DNA of 64,000 nucleotides from Owenia fusiformis (taxonomy: Eukaryota; Annelida; Polychaeta; Sabellida; Oweniidae), in the NCBI GenBank assembly GCA_903813345.2, contig CAIIXF020000007.1:17154714-17218713 (forward strand), in the 5' to 3' direction. Below the pieces are notes generated by a model, which saw only the letters and a list, made by a program, of their open reading frames with translations, did not search any database and was not told the origin of the DNA. Made by a program: the position numbers and the translations under genes. Of the stretch, positions 13,201 through 23,576 are shown in pieces. Each line of letters opens with the position of its first letter. Position 1 is the first letter of the stretch.

Positions 13201-16200
13201 ATGGCATTTGGACTTTTTGTTTTCAGTTCTCTTTTTATCTTTAGACATTTAAACTTATAACTTATGCTTACCATGAAATGCTATGTGGTCAAAAATTACA
13301 TTGTATGATGTTTGTACTTCGTGTAGTTCTTGAACTAGAAGCAGATGTAGCTGGGGGCACGTTCATGGCAGCAGGAGGGTCAGCCTCAGAACTCTTCACT
13401 GCAGTTATAGGTCAGTAGTCAGCATGTAAAGTATACAAAATTTGGGACAAAACTGTTCATGAATTTATTCAAATAGTCACTTTGTTATTTTATTTGACAC
13501 CGAGTACAAGTATGTAATTTTGAAGAACATTACATTTTCAAATGTTCTTGGAGTAAATATATATTGTAATATTATATTTATATCATATGCTCATGATTCC
13601 TATATAGCCGTAAACTGACACTAAACTTTTTTCCAGGTGTATTTATCTCAAAAAGTGATGTGGGAGTAGGTACAGTTGTTGGATCAGCTGTCTTCAACCT
13701 TCTGTTCATTGTGGGAATATGTGGAGTGTTTGCTGGCATGGTAAGCATTGATTGGCAATATGTTGGATATGATAAAATAATAAATCTCTTGTCAGCTCTT
13801 TGTATCTCAAGGTATTGTTTATCTGATTTTTGATTTTTGATTTCTTATTATCTTTTTTTATTTCTATTGATGTCAGTTCTCACTTTCAATTTCTTTTCTG
13901 TCTTGCACTTTTTTCTACTTTTAATTTTTTACCTTTGATTATATCTCTATTTTCCTTATATTTCATTTGATCTCTCCTTATCTCTTTATCACTTTCAATT
14001 TCTTGTTATCTCTTACTATCTGTTTTGATTTTAATTACATTATGTCCTGTGCTCTAAATTTTTTTTTTTTTTGATAAAATTGTTCCACTTTCAGACCATA
14101 CATGTGACATGGTGGTCCATGTATCGTGACTTAACCGCTTATTTTGTCAGTGTTGTTACTTTAATGGTGGTTATACTGGATGGACTAGTGACATGGTAAG
14201 GCTTCCTCTGATTGGTCATCTTCATATTGTTGAAGATAGTGCATTCTGGGAACAAGTATCCTCTTGTATGGATGTAACTAGTCTTAATCTTGCATCAAGT
14301 CCTAAAGTAATATAAAAATGGTGAGAATTTCCAGAAGGGTTAGAGGTGCAACATTAAATGTTATTGGGAGGGGGGTAAAATAACATGAAATATGAAATTT
14401 GGTAAATAAGAAAATTAAGGTTGTATAAAATATGAAAAATATGGAATGTGTGGGCCAAAAAATAAGCGATGTAGTGAAGGCGAAAAATATGAAATACTAG
14501 AAATTACCACGTACCTTTGTAGTAACCCCCACTCCACCAGAGACTTGATGTTAGACTAAAATGAAACTAGTTGCAATTATACTTAACTATTCAACAATAT
14601 GACCCTGACCCAATTATCCCCATTGTTTCCCCTGGGTGCTTTCCCTACAGAGGTCATGGTAAGAGAGCCAGTTCAAGCACTGGAGTCCTTATTCTGGTAC
14701 CATGGCCCATGAATCATGCACTGCCTGTAGATGCCCAGATCTTGTCTTGTAACCCTGAATTTGAAAAAGAAATAAAAGTGAATTGTTAAAAAAGTTACAA
14801 AAGTACAGTTACCACTATTGAAGTCTGATTTAGGTAAGGTTTGGGCTTATACAGATTTACCCCCCCCCCCAAAAGTGAAATATATTGCTTACACAAATAT
14901 TAATTGAATTGGTGTTTTAGACAGTGCAGCTAAGCTGGTGGGCGATCTACAGAGATGTACTGGCCTACATGCTCAGTGTAACCACACTGGGGCTAATCAT
15001 ATATGATGGTCACATTCACTGGTAAGATGTTAGGGTACTAGATGCATGTTGTGAGGTGGTGTTGGTGTGTTTGTAGGTAATGTTATACATGTGTGTTGTA
15101 TCTAGGATAGACTCTGTGATGCCCTTCATTAAGAAATAAATATTATATACTAACACAGTTAATTAAGTTTTATAATGATATGATAACTATCTTTAGATGT
15201 ATTCTCTTTTCAATATTAACAGTTGCTTAATCTATTATTATCCCACTGAATGAAATTCAAGTAGGGATATAGAGAAGTTCATCAATTATTTGTCTGTTCA
15301 TTTATTCATCTGTCCATCCATTTACCTCTCTTAGATACAAAGTTAAGATCATAAGAATATATTCAGTATAAAAAAGAAAACCAAACTAATCATGCAAAAT
15401 TATATTTGGCTGCTAAAATCTATTTTCACATCTTATTAGCTCATTTTAAGTATACCAACACAATTATCATAATTGTTAAAGATTCAGAAATAAGAGAATT
15501 GCTTATAACTCATACTTATAAAGTTATTAACTTTATAAGTATGGTAAAAGTAAGTTCTTTATATATCCTTACACCTTTTATATGTATTTAGAGTGCCGTT
15601 TGCTTTAAAGATTATTCTAATAATGCTTTTATATTCTGCTTTTTAAAACAACTTTTAACATAGCTCATGTTAGAGAATTTATTGTATGATCTGTAAAATG
15701 AAGCTCTCTGATTGATCAGTTCTTGTGCTGTACCAATCTGTATTGCCACTGAGATTGTCCCCATTGGTTATCTCCATAGCAATGCAAAAATATTGGTACA
15801 GAGGGGATAATCTTGGTAGCAATACAGAGAATACAAAATCTTTTAACTAAAATGTATTGGCCTAAGATCACACGATAAAAATGTTATTGGATGATATAAA
15901 AGTGCAACACAGGATATATTGTGCTCTCAACCATCTGTTTTTGCACTTGACTTCATCTTGTGCCAATACAGAATTTCTCGAGAACAATATATCCTGTATT
16001 GCACTTCAAATCATTCAATACCTTATAGTATTGCTTTATAGTTTCAGTGATTGTGACTTCTTTCTAGAGGAATTATTAATCACATAATTTACAGATGGAT
16101 TTCAAGGATCTCATATGCTACATACTTCAGTATCTCATAAGTTGTATGTAAAGTATAATGTTTTGTGTTCTACTCTGCATTCCTAATAGTACTGTCCATA

Positions 16201-19200
16201 GAATATATTTGTGTTAAACCCTGCTTGCCTTAAACCTCTTTGATAGGATAGCATTTCAATAAAATGTACACACAAATGTTATAACATAATAAGTTCTAAA
16301 TTATGATTAAGAATTTCACATAAACGATCAGCTTTTATTGATAGTTAATTTTGACTGTAACTGTTTTAAATGTAAATTAAAGAAGTTAATAGCCTTCTGT
16401 TTGATTAATAAACCCTACATTAACTATATGATATATTGTATTGCTTTCCAGGTATGAGAGTCTGATCATGGTTGGCCTGTACTTCTTCTATATCTGCCTC
16501 ATGTTCAACAACAGACACGTTGGTGGCTTTTTCAAGCGAATCGTTCAAAACTGTAAAAGTCGCATAACACGTCGTAGATTGTCACCAGTTCCATCTAGGA
16601 GGGATTTAGAATCAAACATTTTATTAGAAAATGAAACAACGCCATTGTTGTTTGGAAAACGAAAAACTTCCGAACAAATTGAAGTGCCAAATGGTGTACC
16701 CAGTGAGGTTATAAGAAGTGGAAGTGTCAAAAGTACAAGTACTAAACCACTAGAGGCAAGTGGACCTGGTGATGCAGAGACAAGTTTTGGTGGAACCTCC
16801 TCAAAGACTGATGAATGTATGTCCTTGTACATTTTTACATTATGTCTTGTAGCACAGTATGGGTTTAGATCTATATGAAGCAATTATTATCCGATATTGT
16901 GAAGCCCTCCATCCATCAGTCAGTCCATCAGTCTGTCTATCTGTCCGGAAAATAACTTGAATGCTATTGGACAGATTTTCTCCATATTTAGTGAAAATAT
17001 GTTTATTTGTGCTACGATTCATGTTACCATTCAATAGTTTAATACCTAATTTTCACCATTTTGCTATCCATAATACTTCTACCATACACTCTGTATTGCT
17101 GCTAATAGAGGGTCTGATTCATCAGAAAGTCTCCTCCAAACAGTTACCCACCAGAGTAGTGGCAAATTTTGATAATCTCAGTTAACAATTGTCTGTATTT
17201 TTTCTTAAAATTTGATCCTATTTTGCCAAATTTTGGAATGATATTCTGATTATTATCTACACCAAACTAGTATCTCTGAATTCACTTATAAATCAGAAAT
17301 TTCCATTTCACTTCCAGTTCCTGCCACACAGTTCATATCTCCCTGGAAGTTCCCAGATAATACTTTCTCACAGATATTTTGGATCATAATGCTCCCATTC
17401 ACTGTGTGTGTGTTCCTGACAATCCCAGACTGCAGGAGACCTGGTATCTGGAGACGTCTCTACATGTTGACATTCCTTATGTCAGTACTGTGGATAGCTG
17501 TGCTGTCTTATCTCATGGTGTGGATGGTTACCATTATAGGTGAGTGATTTGGTCAAATATATTAAATTGGTCACCCTTATCTGTAAATAAATTTATTAGA
17601 AAATGAACATATCTCATTGGTTATGTGCATTACATTGTGTTTAATGCGACCTCCAATTTTCAGATTCCTTATTTACTCAGTGAGACTGAGAAAAAGTTGT
17701 CCAAAAATAAGCCTTTTCTGTTAATTGTCTTATTTCAATAAAACATCTACATGTAATAGTGCTGTATGCCAATGTGCCAATGTTTTTTTTAAATTGCATT
17801 CTGTACAATTAAATGAATAACAAAAGAAGGATGTATTTTGAATTTTGAGTATCTTTTCGTGAAATAATCACTCGCATGATATGTTACAATTACTCTAGGT
17901 ACCACTACAGGAATCCCTGATATTGTGATGGGGCTTACATTTTTAGCAGCAGGGGCCAGTCTACCCGATGCACTTGCTAGTCTATATGTTATACGAGATG
18001 GTATGGCTTGTATCCATGGCATGCAATATGATGACACACTTGTTACATCCACAATCATTTTGCATTTGTATCCACTCAAGAAACCCAGTATACAAGAGTT
18101 GAAATTGAAAAATCGTACAATTAAAAATTGGGACTATTTAACAGAAATAATGATGGATAGAGCAAGCCATGAGAGTGTAGGCCTCTTATATGGAGCAGAA
18201 TACATTTCATGTGATTTGGGTCCTGTGGATACATTTACAATATGTCTAATATATAAAAATTATTGTTTATGCAGCCAATGCTTTAAGTTAAGGTACGCTA
18301 CATGCTTTTTCTTGTTTTGCTTTTGAAAAGGTTCTTGTAGATGCATGTTAAACACTGCAAAACGCTCCCAAAGGCAGCCCCCTCTACAGGGTGTCTAAAC
18401 ATAAAGGGAAGATATCAATTTTAAATTATGTGTTCCATCTATGTCTGGCCACTTTGTATGTTATATGAAAATCTATAATTGCCTTGATTTTCCCAAGTGT
18501 CAATACAGAACAGAATTTTTCACATAGTGGAAGCTATGACATTCAAAATTCATGAACTGGAAATAGTTCATAAAGTAGAATAACTTTGCAATTAATACAC
18601 ATATGAGCAATTGCTTGATCGACCTGAAAATGAATTTAGTGAAAATGCTTGGACGATCAAGGCACCATTCTTTATACATAATATAATTACTTTACATTAA
18701 AACCAGTAAATATGAACACCCGTCTCAAAAAATAGTTTTCGGCCCCATTTCTTGGATGTCCCAGTGAATTACATGGTTATGTTATAAGAACCATTTTATG
18801 TGAACAACATCCATCTTCAGCATAATTTACTTGAGTCAGGTTAACAGTACATACCCCATACATATAGCTAAATAACTGATAAATAGACTAAGATAGTTGT
18901 ACTTGTATGTATATTCTAGGAGATACAATCGCTATTCCTGAGATAGTGATGGGGTTGACTTTTCTGTCAATAGGTGACAGTTTGCCCGATCTGCTCAACT
19001 GTATATTTGTGGCTAAAGATGGTAAATGCTTAAATCACTCAACTTAATATTTGGTGAATGACCAGTGTATGTAACATAATTTGATCAAATGGTCATGCTA
19101 TGTTAAAACTAGATAAATACATAACTTAGCAAGTCCCACTGAACAATTTAAATAAGGCTACCCAAAAATGCATTCTTATATATAGTATTACATGAAAATA

Positions 19201-22135
19201 TCACTTACATATAACGATCAACTAAATTACTCTTTACTTTTGGAGTTCTAGCAATACATATAAAATAGCATGCAATGCAGGCCACCATTTTTCAAGGTGG
19301 CCGGTACATTTTTTCAAAATGTTTGGATTTGGACAAAATCAACATCATAAATAAAATTTTCCATCAAAAAACATTATAACATTACAATTTTATAAGTTGT
19401 AAACAAAATTATATAAAATGATTAAAATCAGCACTAAAATGGTGACATAGCTTTCAAGCAGAACTTTTTCTCGCATTAGAGATATGCATTTATCCCATAC
19501 TTGGACGTGTTACAGGTACATAAAGCCGGTTTGTAAAAACTTATATTTTCATCAGCGGGCAGATATAGCTTTACGTCCCGCTCCGAGCGGGCAGATATAG
19601 TATATCTGCCCGCTACGTCATAGTCGCAGCTTGCATATTTGTTCATAATGTGTAACGTTCGCGTAATGACTGTAAACGACAATGGAGAAAACACAGACTA
19701 TCGGGATCTGTTTGATGGTTTAAAAAAGGGAAGGAGCATCCACTTAATCAATCAAAAATTAGAGAAAATAAATATGGGAATATTTGAGAGAACAGGAAAA
19801 TCCGCCCACGGCCAAAAAAACAAAACTGGACATGAGTATTCTAAAATATTTCCATGATTGAACAATGTTAACCAGATGACCAAGATTGGTATGGGATAAA
19901 CATATTATCCTATAGTCGGTTCAGGATATTGGGATTATCCCTTGGCCAATATAATATATTTTCCCTCGGGACCTGCGGCCCTCGGGCAAATATATTATAT
20001 TTGCCTCGGGATAATCCCAATATCCTGAACCTCATATAGGATAATCTCTATATACTGTATAATATAAACAGTATTGGGCCAATATTATTTGTGTTATTTT
20101 CCTTGATGGATGGACAGAGGTGTTCTCCATATAATCCTGAACTTTGTTCAATGGGATAAGTAAAGTTTATGTACAAAATCAGAAAAATCTAATATTATTA
20201 GTAACATTATGATATAATATCTTCTATATAGTTGTACTTTTTTGTCACCAGCACAGTGTCAAACACTTTTACTAACAAATAAATAACGCAGGCATATTGC
20301 TGGGCATGTCTTTTCATCCAGTGTAAATCTGAAAGTGATCCAAAAATCTGATAATTCTTGTTCTTATAACACATTCTCAATAGTAAGAGAATGGTGAATA
20401 TAACAGTGAATAATAAAACAAATATTTCATACTATTTTTGGTGAATACCTGTAGCACTTTCAATGATTCCGGAAGGTGTATTTTCCCCTGGCCCTGTGGG
20501 CTTTGGGGAATACACCTTGCAAGAAACATTGAAAGATGAACAGGTATTCACCTCAATCAGTGAAATATTTGTGTAACATTCAATGATCTTTTACAGATTT
20601 GTCAAGCAAGAATGAGAGAGTTCATCCTATATTTTTTTTTGGAGTATTTTAATTTAAGAAGCATATTTCTTGATTTAAATGCCAAGTATCTGACATTAGC
20701 ATATCAAAGCCTCCATGTACATGTGGCACAAAAATGCATGTCTGTGACTCATGTACAAAATAACAACAATACAGTTCACATCTCAATTCTACATTCATCC
20801 TGTAACATATTTTGAAATATCTCATTACATTTTATTGCATTCTGATTGCAATTTCTGGCAAACTCCAACTTGCTAATGCATTTTAGAGTTGGAAAGTCCT
20901 TTAATTATTTAAAATTGGTAACAAAATGTTTGTATTATATGTAAAACTGTATGAGTGCATTTGTTTAGATATTGATCAGTGAACTGTGTTGGGAAGCAAC
21001 TTGCTTGTGCAACCACTGACCAACCTGTTGCATGTTGGGTTGAGTCAACTTATTAACACTATCTACCCTTTCTTAACACTTTGTAGAACTAACTGAACTT
21101 TTCAGGCACCCTGTAAAGCACTTAATCATATGAATACGAATGTTCTGTTGTCACCATTACAATAGAATAATAAAATCAAAAATTACATGTATCTCTACAA
21201 TTAATCTCTAAAATCTTATATAGATATCCATTAATTCTCATTAAGTGCCACTAAAATCTTTATGGGTTACTTTTTAATACTGCATCATAATATACCAAAT
21301 TCTACATGCTAATTGTATTTCTTGGATTAGATAATTTTTATTTAGAAAGAATGAAACCTATTTCATGGACGTTAGTTTAGTGAACTATTTAATGACATTA
21401 CATCAGTAGATGTTCCTCTTCATAGATTTGCAAGTGGTATTGATAATGTCAATAAATTGTAAGACCATTAAAATCTATCATGAAAATGTAACATCATGAA
21501 AATGTAACATTGTTGAAATGTAAAATCATGAAAATGTAACATCACAAAAATGTAACATCATTTAAAAGAATAATATAGTCAAAATGTATCACCATTAAAA
21601 TGTAACATAATGAAAAAAAGTAACATTGAATTGTAACATCATAAAAATGTAACATAATTTAAAAGAATAATATAGTCAAAATGTATCGCCATTAAAATGT
21701 AACATAATGAAGAAGTAACATTGAATTGTAACATCATAAATATGTTACATCATTGAAACGTAACATCAAATACCATAGTAAACAGTTCATCTTTTGTTTT
21801 CAGGCTTCGGTGACATGGCTGTAGCTAACTCAGTTGGGAGTAATGTGTTTGACATTCTGTTTTGCCTTGGCCTCCCATGGCTCCTTCAGACAGCATTCGT
21901 TGAGCCTAATGGTGTCGTAGAGATCAGTAGCACAGGATTAGAGTATACTCTCATAACACTCTTGTTTAGTGCTCTTTTTATACTTGTTAGCTTACATTTC
22001 ACTAAATGGATGCTGGGTAAAAAATTAGGCATCACCTGCATTGTATTATATGTTGTATTTATAACATTCGCCTGCTTGTACCAGGGGAATGTATTTGGAC
22101 AAGTGACACTACCAACATGCCCTCTTGTGGAGTAA
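10235..22135 (+). CDS. K+-dependent Na+/Ca2+ exchanger (SLC24/NCKX family)
   Basis: Coding exons are 10235-10463, 13327-13410, 13637-13740, one of 14095-14195 or 14921-15021, 16452-16816, 17318-17539, one of 17899-18000 or 18920-19021, and 21804-22135. With one member of each pair the frame is open for 512 aa, close to vertebrate NCKX5 and shorter than NCKX1-4. An in-frame TAA at 10214 supports the ATG at 10235, although an upstream exon adding a signal peptide cannot be excluded. Family signatures are FPGDFFTDAQRKEGG and CHDYFVASIERICE near the N terminus, the alpha-1 repeat (residues about 83-139), a cytosolic loop (about 185-300), VWMVTIIG, the alpha-2 repeat (about 369-419) with GDMAVANSVGSNVFD, and a C terminus ending in LPTCPLVE. 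Such proteins export Ca2+ and K+ in exchange for Na+ at plasma or organelle membranes. The C terminus looks nearer NCKX3/4, the length nearer NCKX5, so I give no paralogue. Confidence 0.95.
11094..11257. repeat. Tandem repeat of about 81 bp, interrupted by a transposon
   Basis: The unit (AAGGGCATTTGGTCTTAT ... ATTTTGGAGTTCTTTTT) starts at about 11094 and 11175. It resumes at 13157 after the inserted element 11258-13155, so the element landed inside a pre-existing short tandem array in NCKX intron 1. Confidence 0.75.
11258..13155. mobile_element. Non-autonomous DNA transposon with CAGGGTTCGTACAC termini
   Basis: The left end CAGGGTTCGTACACACCTGG and the reverse complement of the right end, CAGGGTTCGTACACCTTTTT, form terminal inverted repeats. 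Sub-terminal copies of CTGGAAATGTCAGGGAATTT lie near both ends. The five bases TTAAA lie on both sides (11253-11257 and 13156-13160), consistent with a target-site duplication. No transposase is visible. TTAA-type targets are used by piggyBac and Kolobok superfamilies, but I cannot assign the superfamily. A second MITE sits inside it (12323-13053), and a reverse-oriented relative is at 39732-40885. Confidence 0.82.
12323..13053. mobile_element. Nested palindromic MITE with GTTACG ends
   Basis: The ends GTTACGCGGAATATGACATA and the reverse complement of 13016-13053 are inverted. Internal blocks such as GCGGAATATGCCATATACCG also recur inverted near 12965-13000. It lies wholly within 11258-13155, so it inserted later or is a captured internal part. 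It has no coding capacity. Confidence 0.7.
13327..13740 (+). CDS. NCKX exons encoding the alpha-1 ion-binding repeat
   Basis: Exons 13327-13410 (84 nt) and 13637-13740 (104 nt) encode residues 77-139, including DVAGGTFMAAGGSASELF and KSDVGVGTVVGSAVFN. The acidic residue known to be essential in alpha-1 (Glu188 of human NCKX2) is present as Glu98. The residue before it is Ser97, where most family members have Pro in the APEL motif. The second exon ends at a codon boundary (phase 0), which constrains splicing to the duplicated exons that follow. Confidence 0.9.
14095..14195 (+). CDS. NCKX cassette 1, version a: 101-nt transmembrane exon
   Basis: The exon is bounded by TTTCAG and GTAAGG and encodes TIHVTWWSMYRDL, a hydrophobic stretch, and ILDGLVTW. 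It corresponds to the loop and transmembrane helix after alpha-1. It enters at phase 0 and leaves two bases that are completed by the exon at 16452. It is the same length and phase as 14921-15021 and encodes the same pattern (WW..YRD, then DG...W). Confidence 0.85.
14921..15021 (+). CDS. NCKX cassette 1, version b: 101-nt transmembrane exon
   Basis: The exon is bounded by GTTTTAG and GTAAGA and encodes TVQLSWWAIYRDVLAY, a hydrophobic helix, and IIYDGHIHW. It is a diverged copy of 14095-14195. Including both copies (202 nt) or neither breaks the frame; skipping both gives GTA TGA at the next exon. One and only one can be used in a full-length mRNA. Confidence 0.85.
15505..16010. repeat. Cluster of hairpin-forming repeats in an NCKX intron
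   Basis: Three separate inverted repeats are visible: ACTTATAAAGTTATTAACTTTATAAGT near 15515 (short arms); GTACCAATCTGTATTGCC against GGTAGCAATACAGA and related pairs at 15734-15830; and GTGCAACACAGGATATATTG at about 15901 against CAATATATCCTGTATTGCAC at about 15985. They look like MITE remnants; no exon is seen here. Confidence 0.6.
16452..16816 (+). CDS. NCKX exon for the cytosolic loop
   Basis: This 365-nt exon begins with a transmembrane segment (ESLIMVGLYFFYICLMF) and a basic patch (KSRITRRR). It then becomes low in hydrophobics and rich in Ser, Thr, Glu and Lys, as expected of the large, poorly conserved central loop of NCKX proteins. The chosen donor is GAAT/GTATGT at 16817, because it joins in phase to the exon at 17318 (FPATQFISPWKFP). 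Confidence 0.85.
17899..18000 (+). CDS. NCKX cassette 2, version a: canonical alpha-2 repeat exon
   Basis: A 102-nt exon entered at phase 1 from 17539 and left at phase 1. It encodes GIPDIVMGLTFLAAGASLPD followed by ALASLYVIRDG. This is close to the family consensus (AAGTSVPD), and the transport Asp equivalent to Asp548 of human NCKX2 is present as Asp392. The acceptor is TACTCTAG and the donor GTATGG. The frame stays open beyond the donor, but that downstream translation has no family resemblance. Confidence 0.88.
18920..19021 (+). CDS. NCKX cassette 2, version b: divergent alpha-2 repeat exon
   Basis: Also 102 nt and phase 1 to phase 1, with acceptor ATATTCTAG and donor GTAAAT. It encodes GDTIAIPEIVMGLTFLSIGD, then SLPDLLNCIFVAKDG. 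About 20 of 34 residues match version a. The key Asp392 is kept, but the preceding AAGA becomes SIGD, adding an acidic residue four positions before it. The reading frame is intact with no stop codon, arguing against simple decay. Confidence 0.85.
19586..20570. repeat. Three palindromic hairpin elements in the last NCKX intron
   Basis: First, a near-perfect palindrome at 19586-19614 built on GCGGGCAGATATA. Second, 19906-20044, whose arms GGTTCAGGATATTGGGATTA are separated by a centre with CCTCGGGACCTGCGGCCCTC. Third, 20421-20570, with arms GTGAATACCTG and CAGGTATTCAC and a centre with CCCTGGCCCTGTGGGC. All have GC-rich centres and AT-rich inverted arms. An open frame at 19639-19857 (72 aa, basic) lies between the first two; I do not recognise it. 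Confidence 0.7.
21475..21775. repeat. Degenerate short tandem array (AAAATGTAACATCAT units)
   Basis: A unit of about 15 bp, AAAATGTAACATCAT, recurs with variation up to the pyrimidine tract of the last NCKX exon. There is also a larger duplicated block: ATTTAAAAGAATAATATAGT occurs at about 21560 and 21658. Confidence 0.8.
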
Positions 22136-23251
22136 TAAGATACTAGAGAGCCGCAGACATAGATAATGGGAGTATTAAAAGTATGCCATTAAAAGTATGC
22201 CATAGACAAAGCATATAATAGTATTCTGAAGATCGCTCGGACGAATTTTGAAATATGTGACGCCTGAGACAGAAAACGTAATATAGGAAACAAAAGTTGA
22301 AAAATATGCCATTCAAGGACTACATGGATCCATCAAGCTAAAAGACATTGTTTGTATGTTTGACATTGTCTACCACTGCAGCATTATAAAAAGTTGTACT
22401 GTTGATGAATCATGCAAATCCTGTGCATGGATTACATAACAGAAATCAAGTGCTTTAACCATGATAAAAGAGATTACAGCCTACAATCTTTGGTATAAGA
22501 AAATTGCATGTGATAGTAACTTTAACAAGAACTGTCAGTTGAGATCTTTAATATTTGCACTAGTCAAAATATGTGTTGGATATTTTCATTAATTTACAAA
22601 GTCTTGGTTGAACACACTTTCCCTTGTCATGATTATAATTTTTCAGATTGGGGAATATATTCTTTTAGTGGGACTGTTTTTAAGATAGATTCTTATAATA
22701 CAGTTATAAAGCTTACTTAATGCAGTCCCGGAAAGAATTTTACGGAGTTTTACAGAGCAATTGTCGTTATGACAGAATTCCTGCAGGAGTTTCATTAACT
22801 GAATATGCAGAATTTTCAGGGTCAAATGAACTACAATTTTTGAGATTTCAAAATAATTTCATGCTTTATTGTGGGGTGATTGTAAATGTAATGTCAGTGC
22901 TCCATTCTGAGTGCCACACCCCTTTTTTATGATTTTAATCTGCATATTATAAAAATGATTCCACTATCTTCACAAACCTTAAGTTATCTATTGTATTTTA
23001 TTGTATATGCTATATTTTATTGTATATGTTGTCTTATATTGTATATGACTGCAATATTATGAGTATGTAAGGATAGAAGCTGAAACAGTCAGAAAATCGG
23101 GTCAGAAACAATATTTTTTCTATTTGAAAAGTGAGATTGAGTATGTGTATACTATAAACCATACAATATACCAAATGCAATAATTTATAGATTTCTACTA
23201 TTTGTCAAAGTATAAGATACATGTGACATATCTTAGTGTTATGTTAGCAAC

Positions 23252-23257
23252 AATAAA
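23252..23257 (+). terminator. Candidate polyadenylation signal of the exchanger gene
   Basis: An AATAAA hexamer about 1.1 kb after the NCKX stop codon, before the pearl-like element begins. No transcript data; chosen only by position and sequence. Confidence 0.4.
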
Positions 23258-23576
23258 GTTAGATCAAATCGATTTGAGCATTTTGTTTCCTGTTTGTATG
23301 TTAATATAATATAACAGATAATTATAGTTTTGTCCATCTGGAGATTATTATATTATATAGTTTTAAGTAATTTCTCACTATTCCAGATGTTTATTAGGCC
23401 TACAAAAATGCAAGTTACTATATGGAAGGCTATTTTTCTAAAACATTTGCCTGGGTGGTCTTTTTGTAACCATGGCTACTAAAACCAAAACATTTTCCCT
23501 TGACCCCATGTGGCACTGATCTAGATATCAATGTCATTTATTACTTTATAATAACAAGAACACAAATGTGTACAAA

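Noticed and set aside
16545-16883. A 112-codon minus-strand open frame
   Set aside because: Antisense to the NCKX loop exon; the plus-strand frame is supported by phase and homology on both sides.
18001-18326. Readthrough extension of the alpha-2 version a exon
   Set aside because: The frame stays open by chance; the following residues have no exchanger similarity, and the GTATGG donor joins correctly to 21804.
19639-19857. A 72-codon basic open frame in an NCKX intron
   Set aside because: No recognisable domain or splice context; it lies between palindromic repeats, so a transposon fragment is possible but unsupported.
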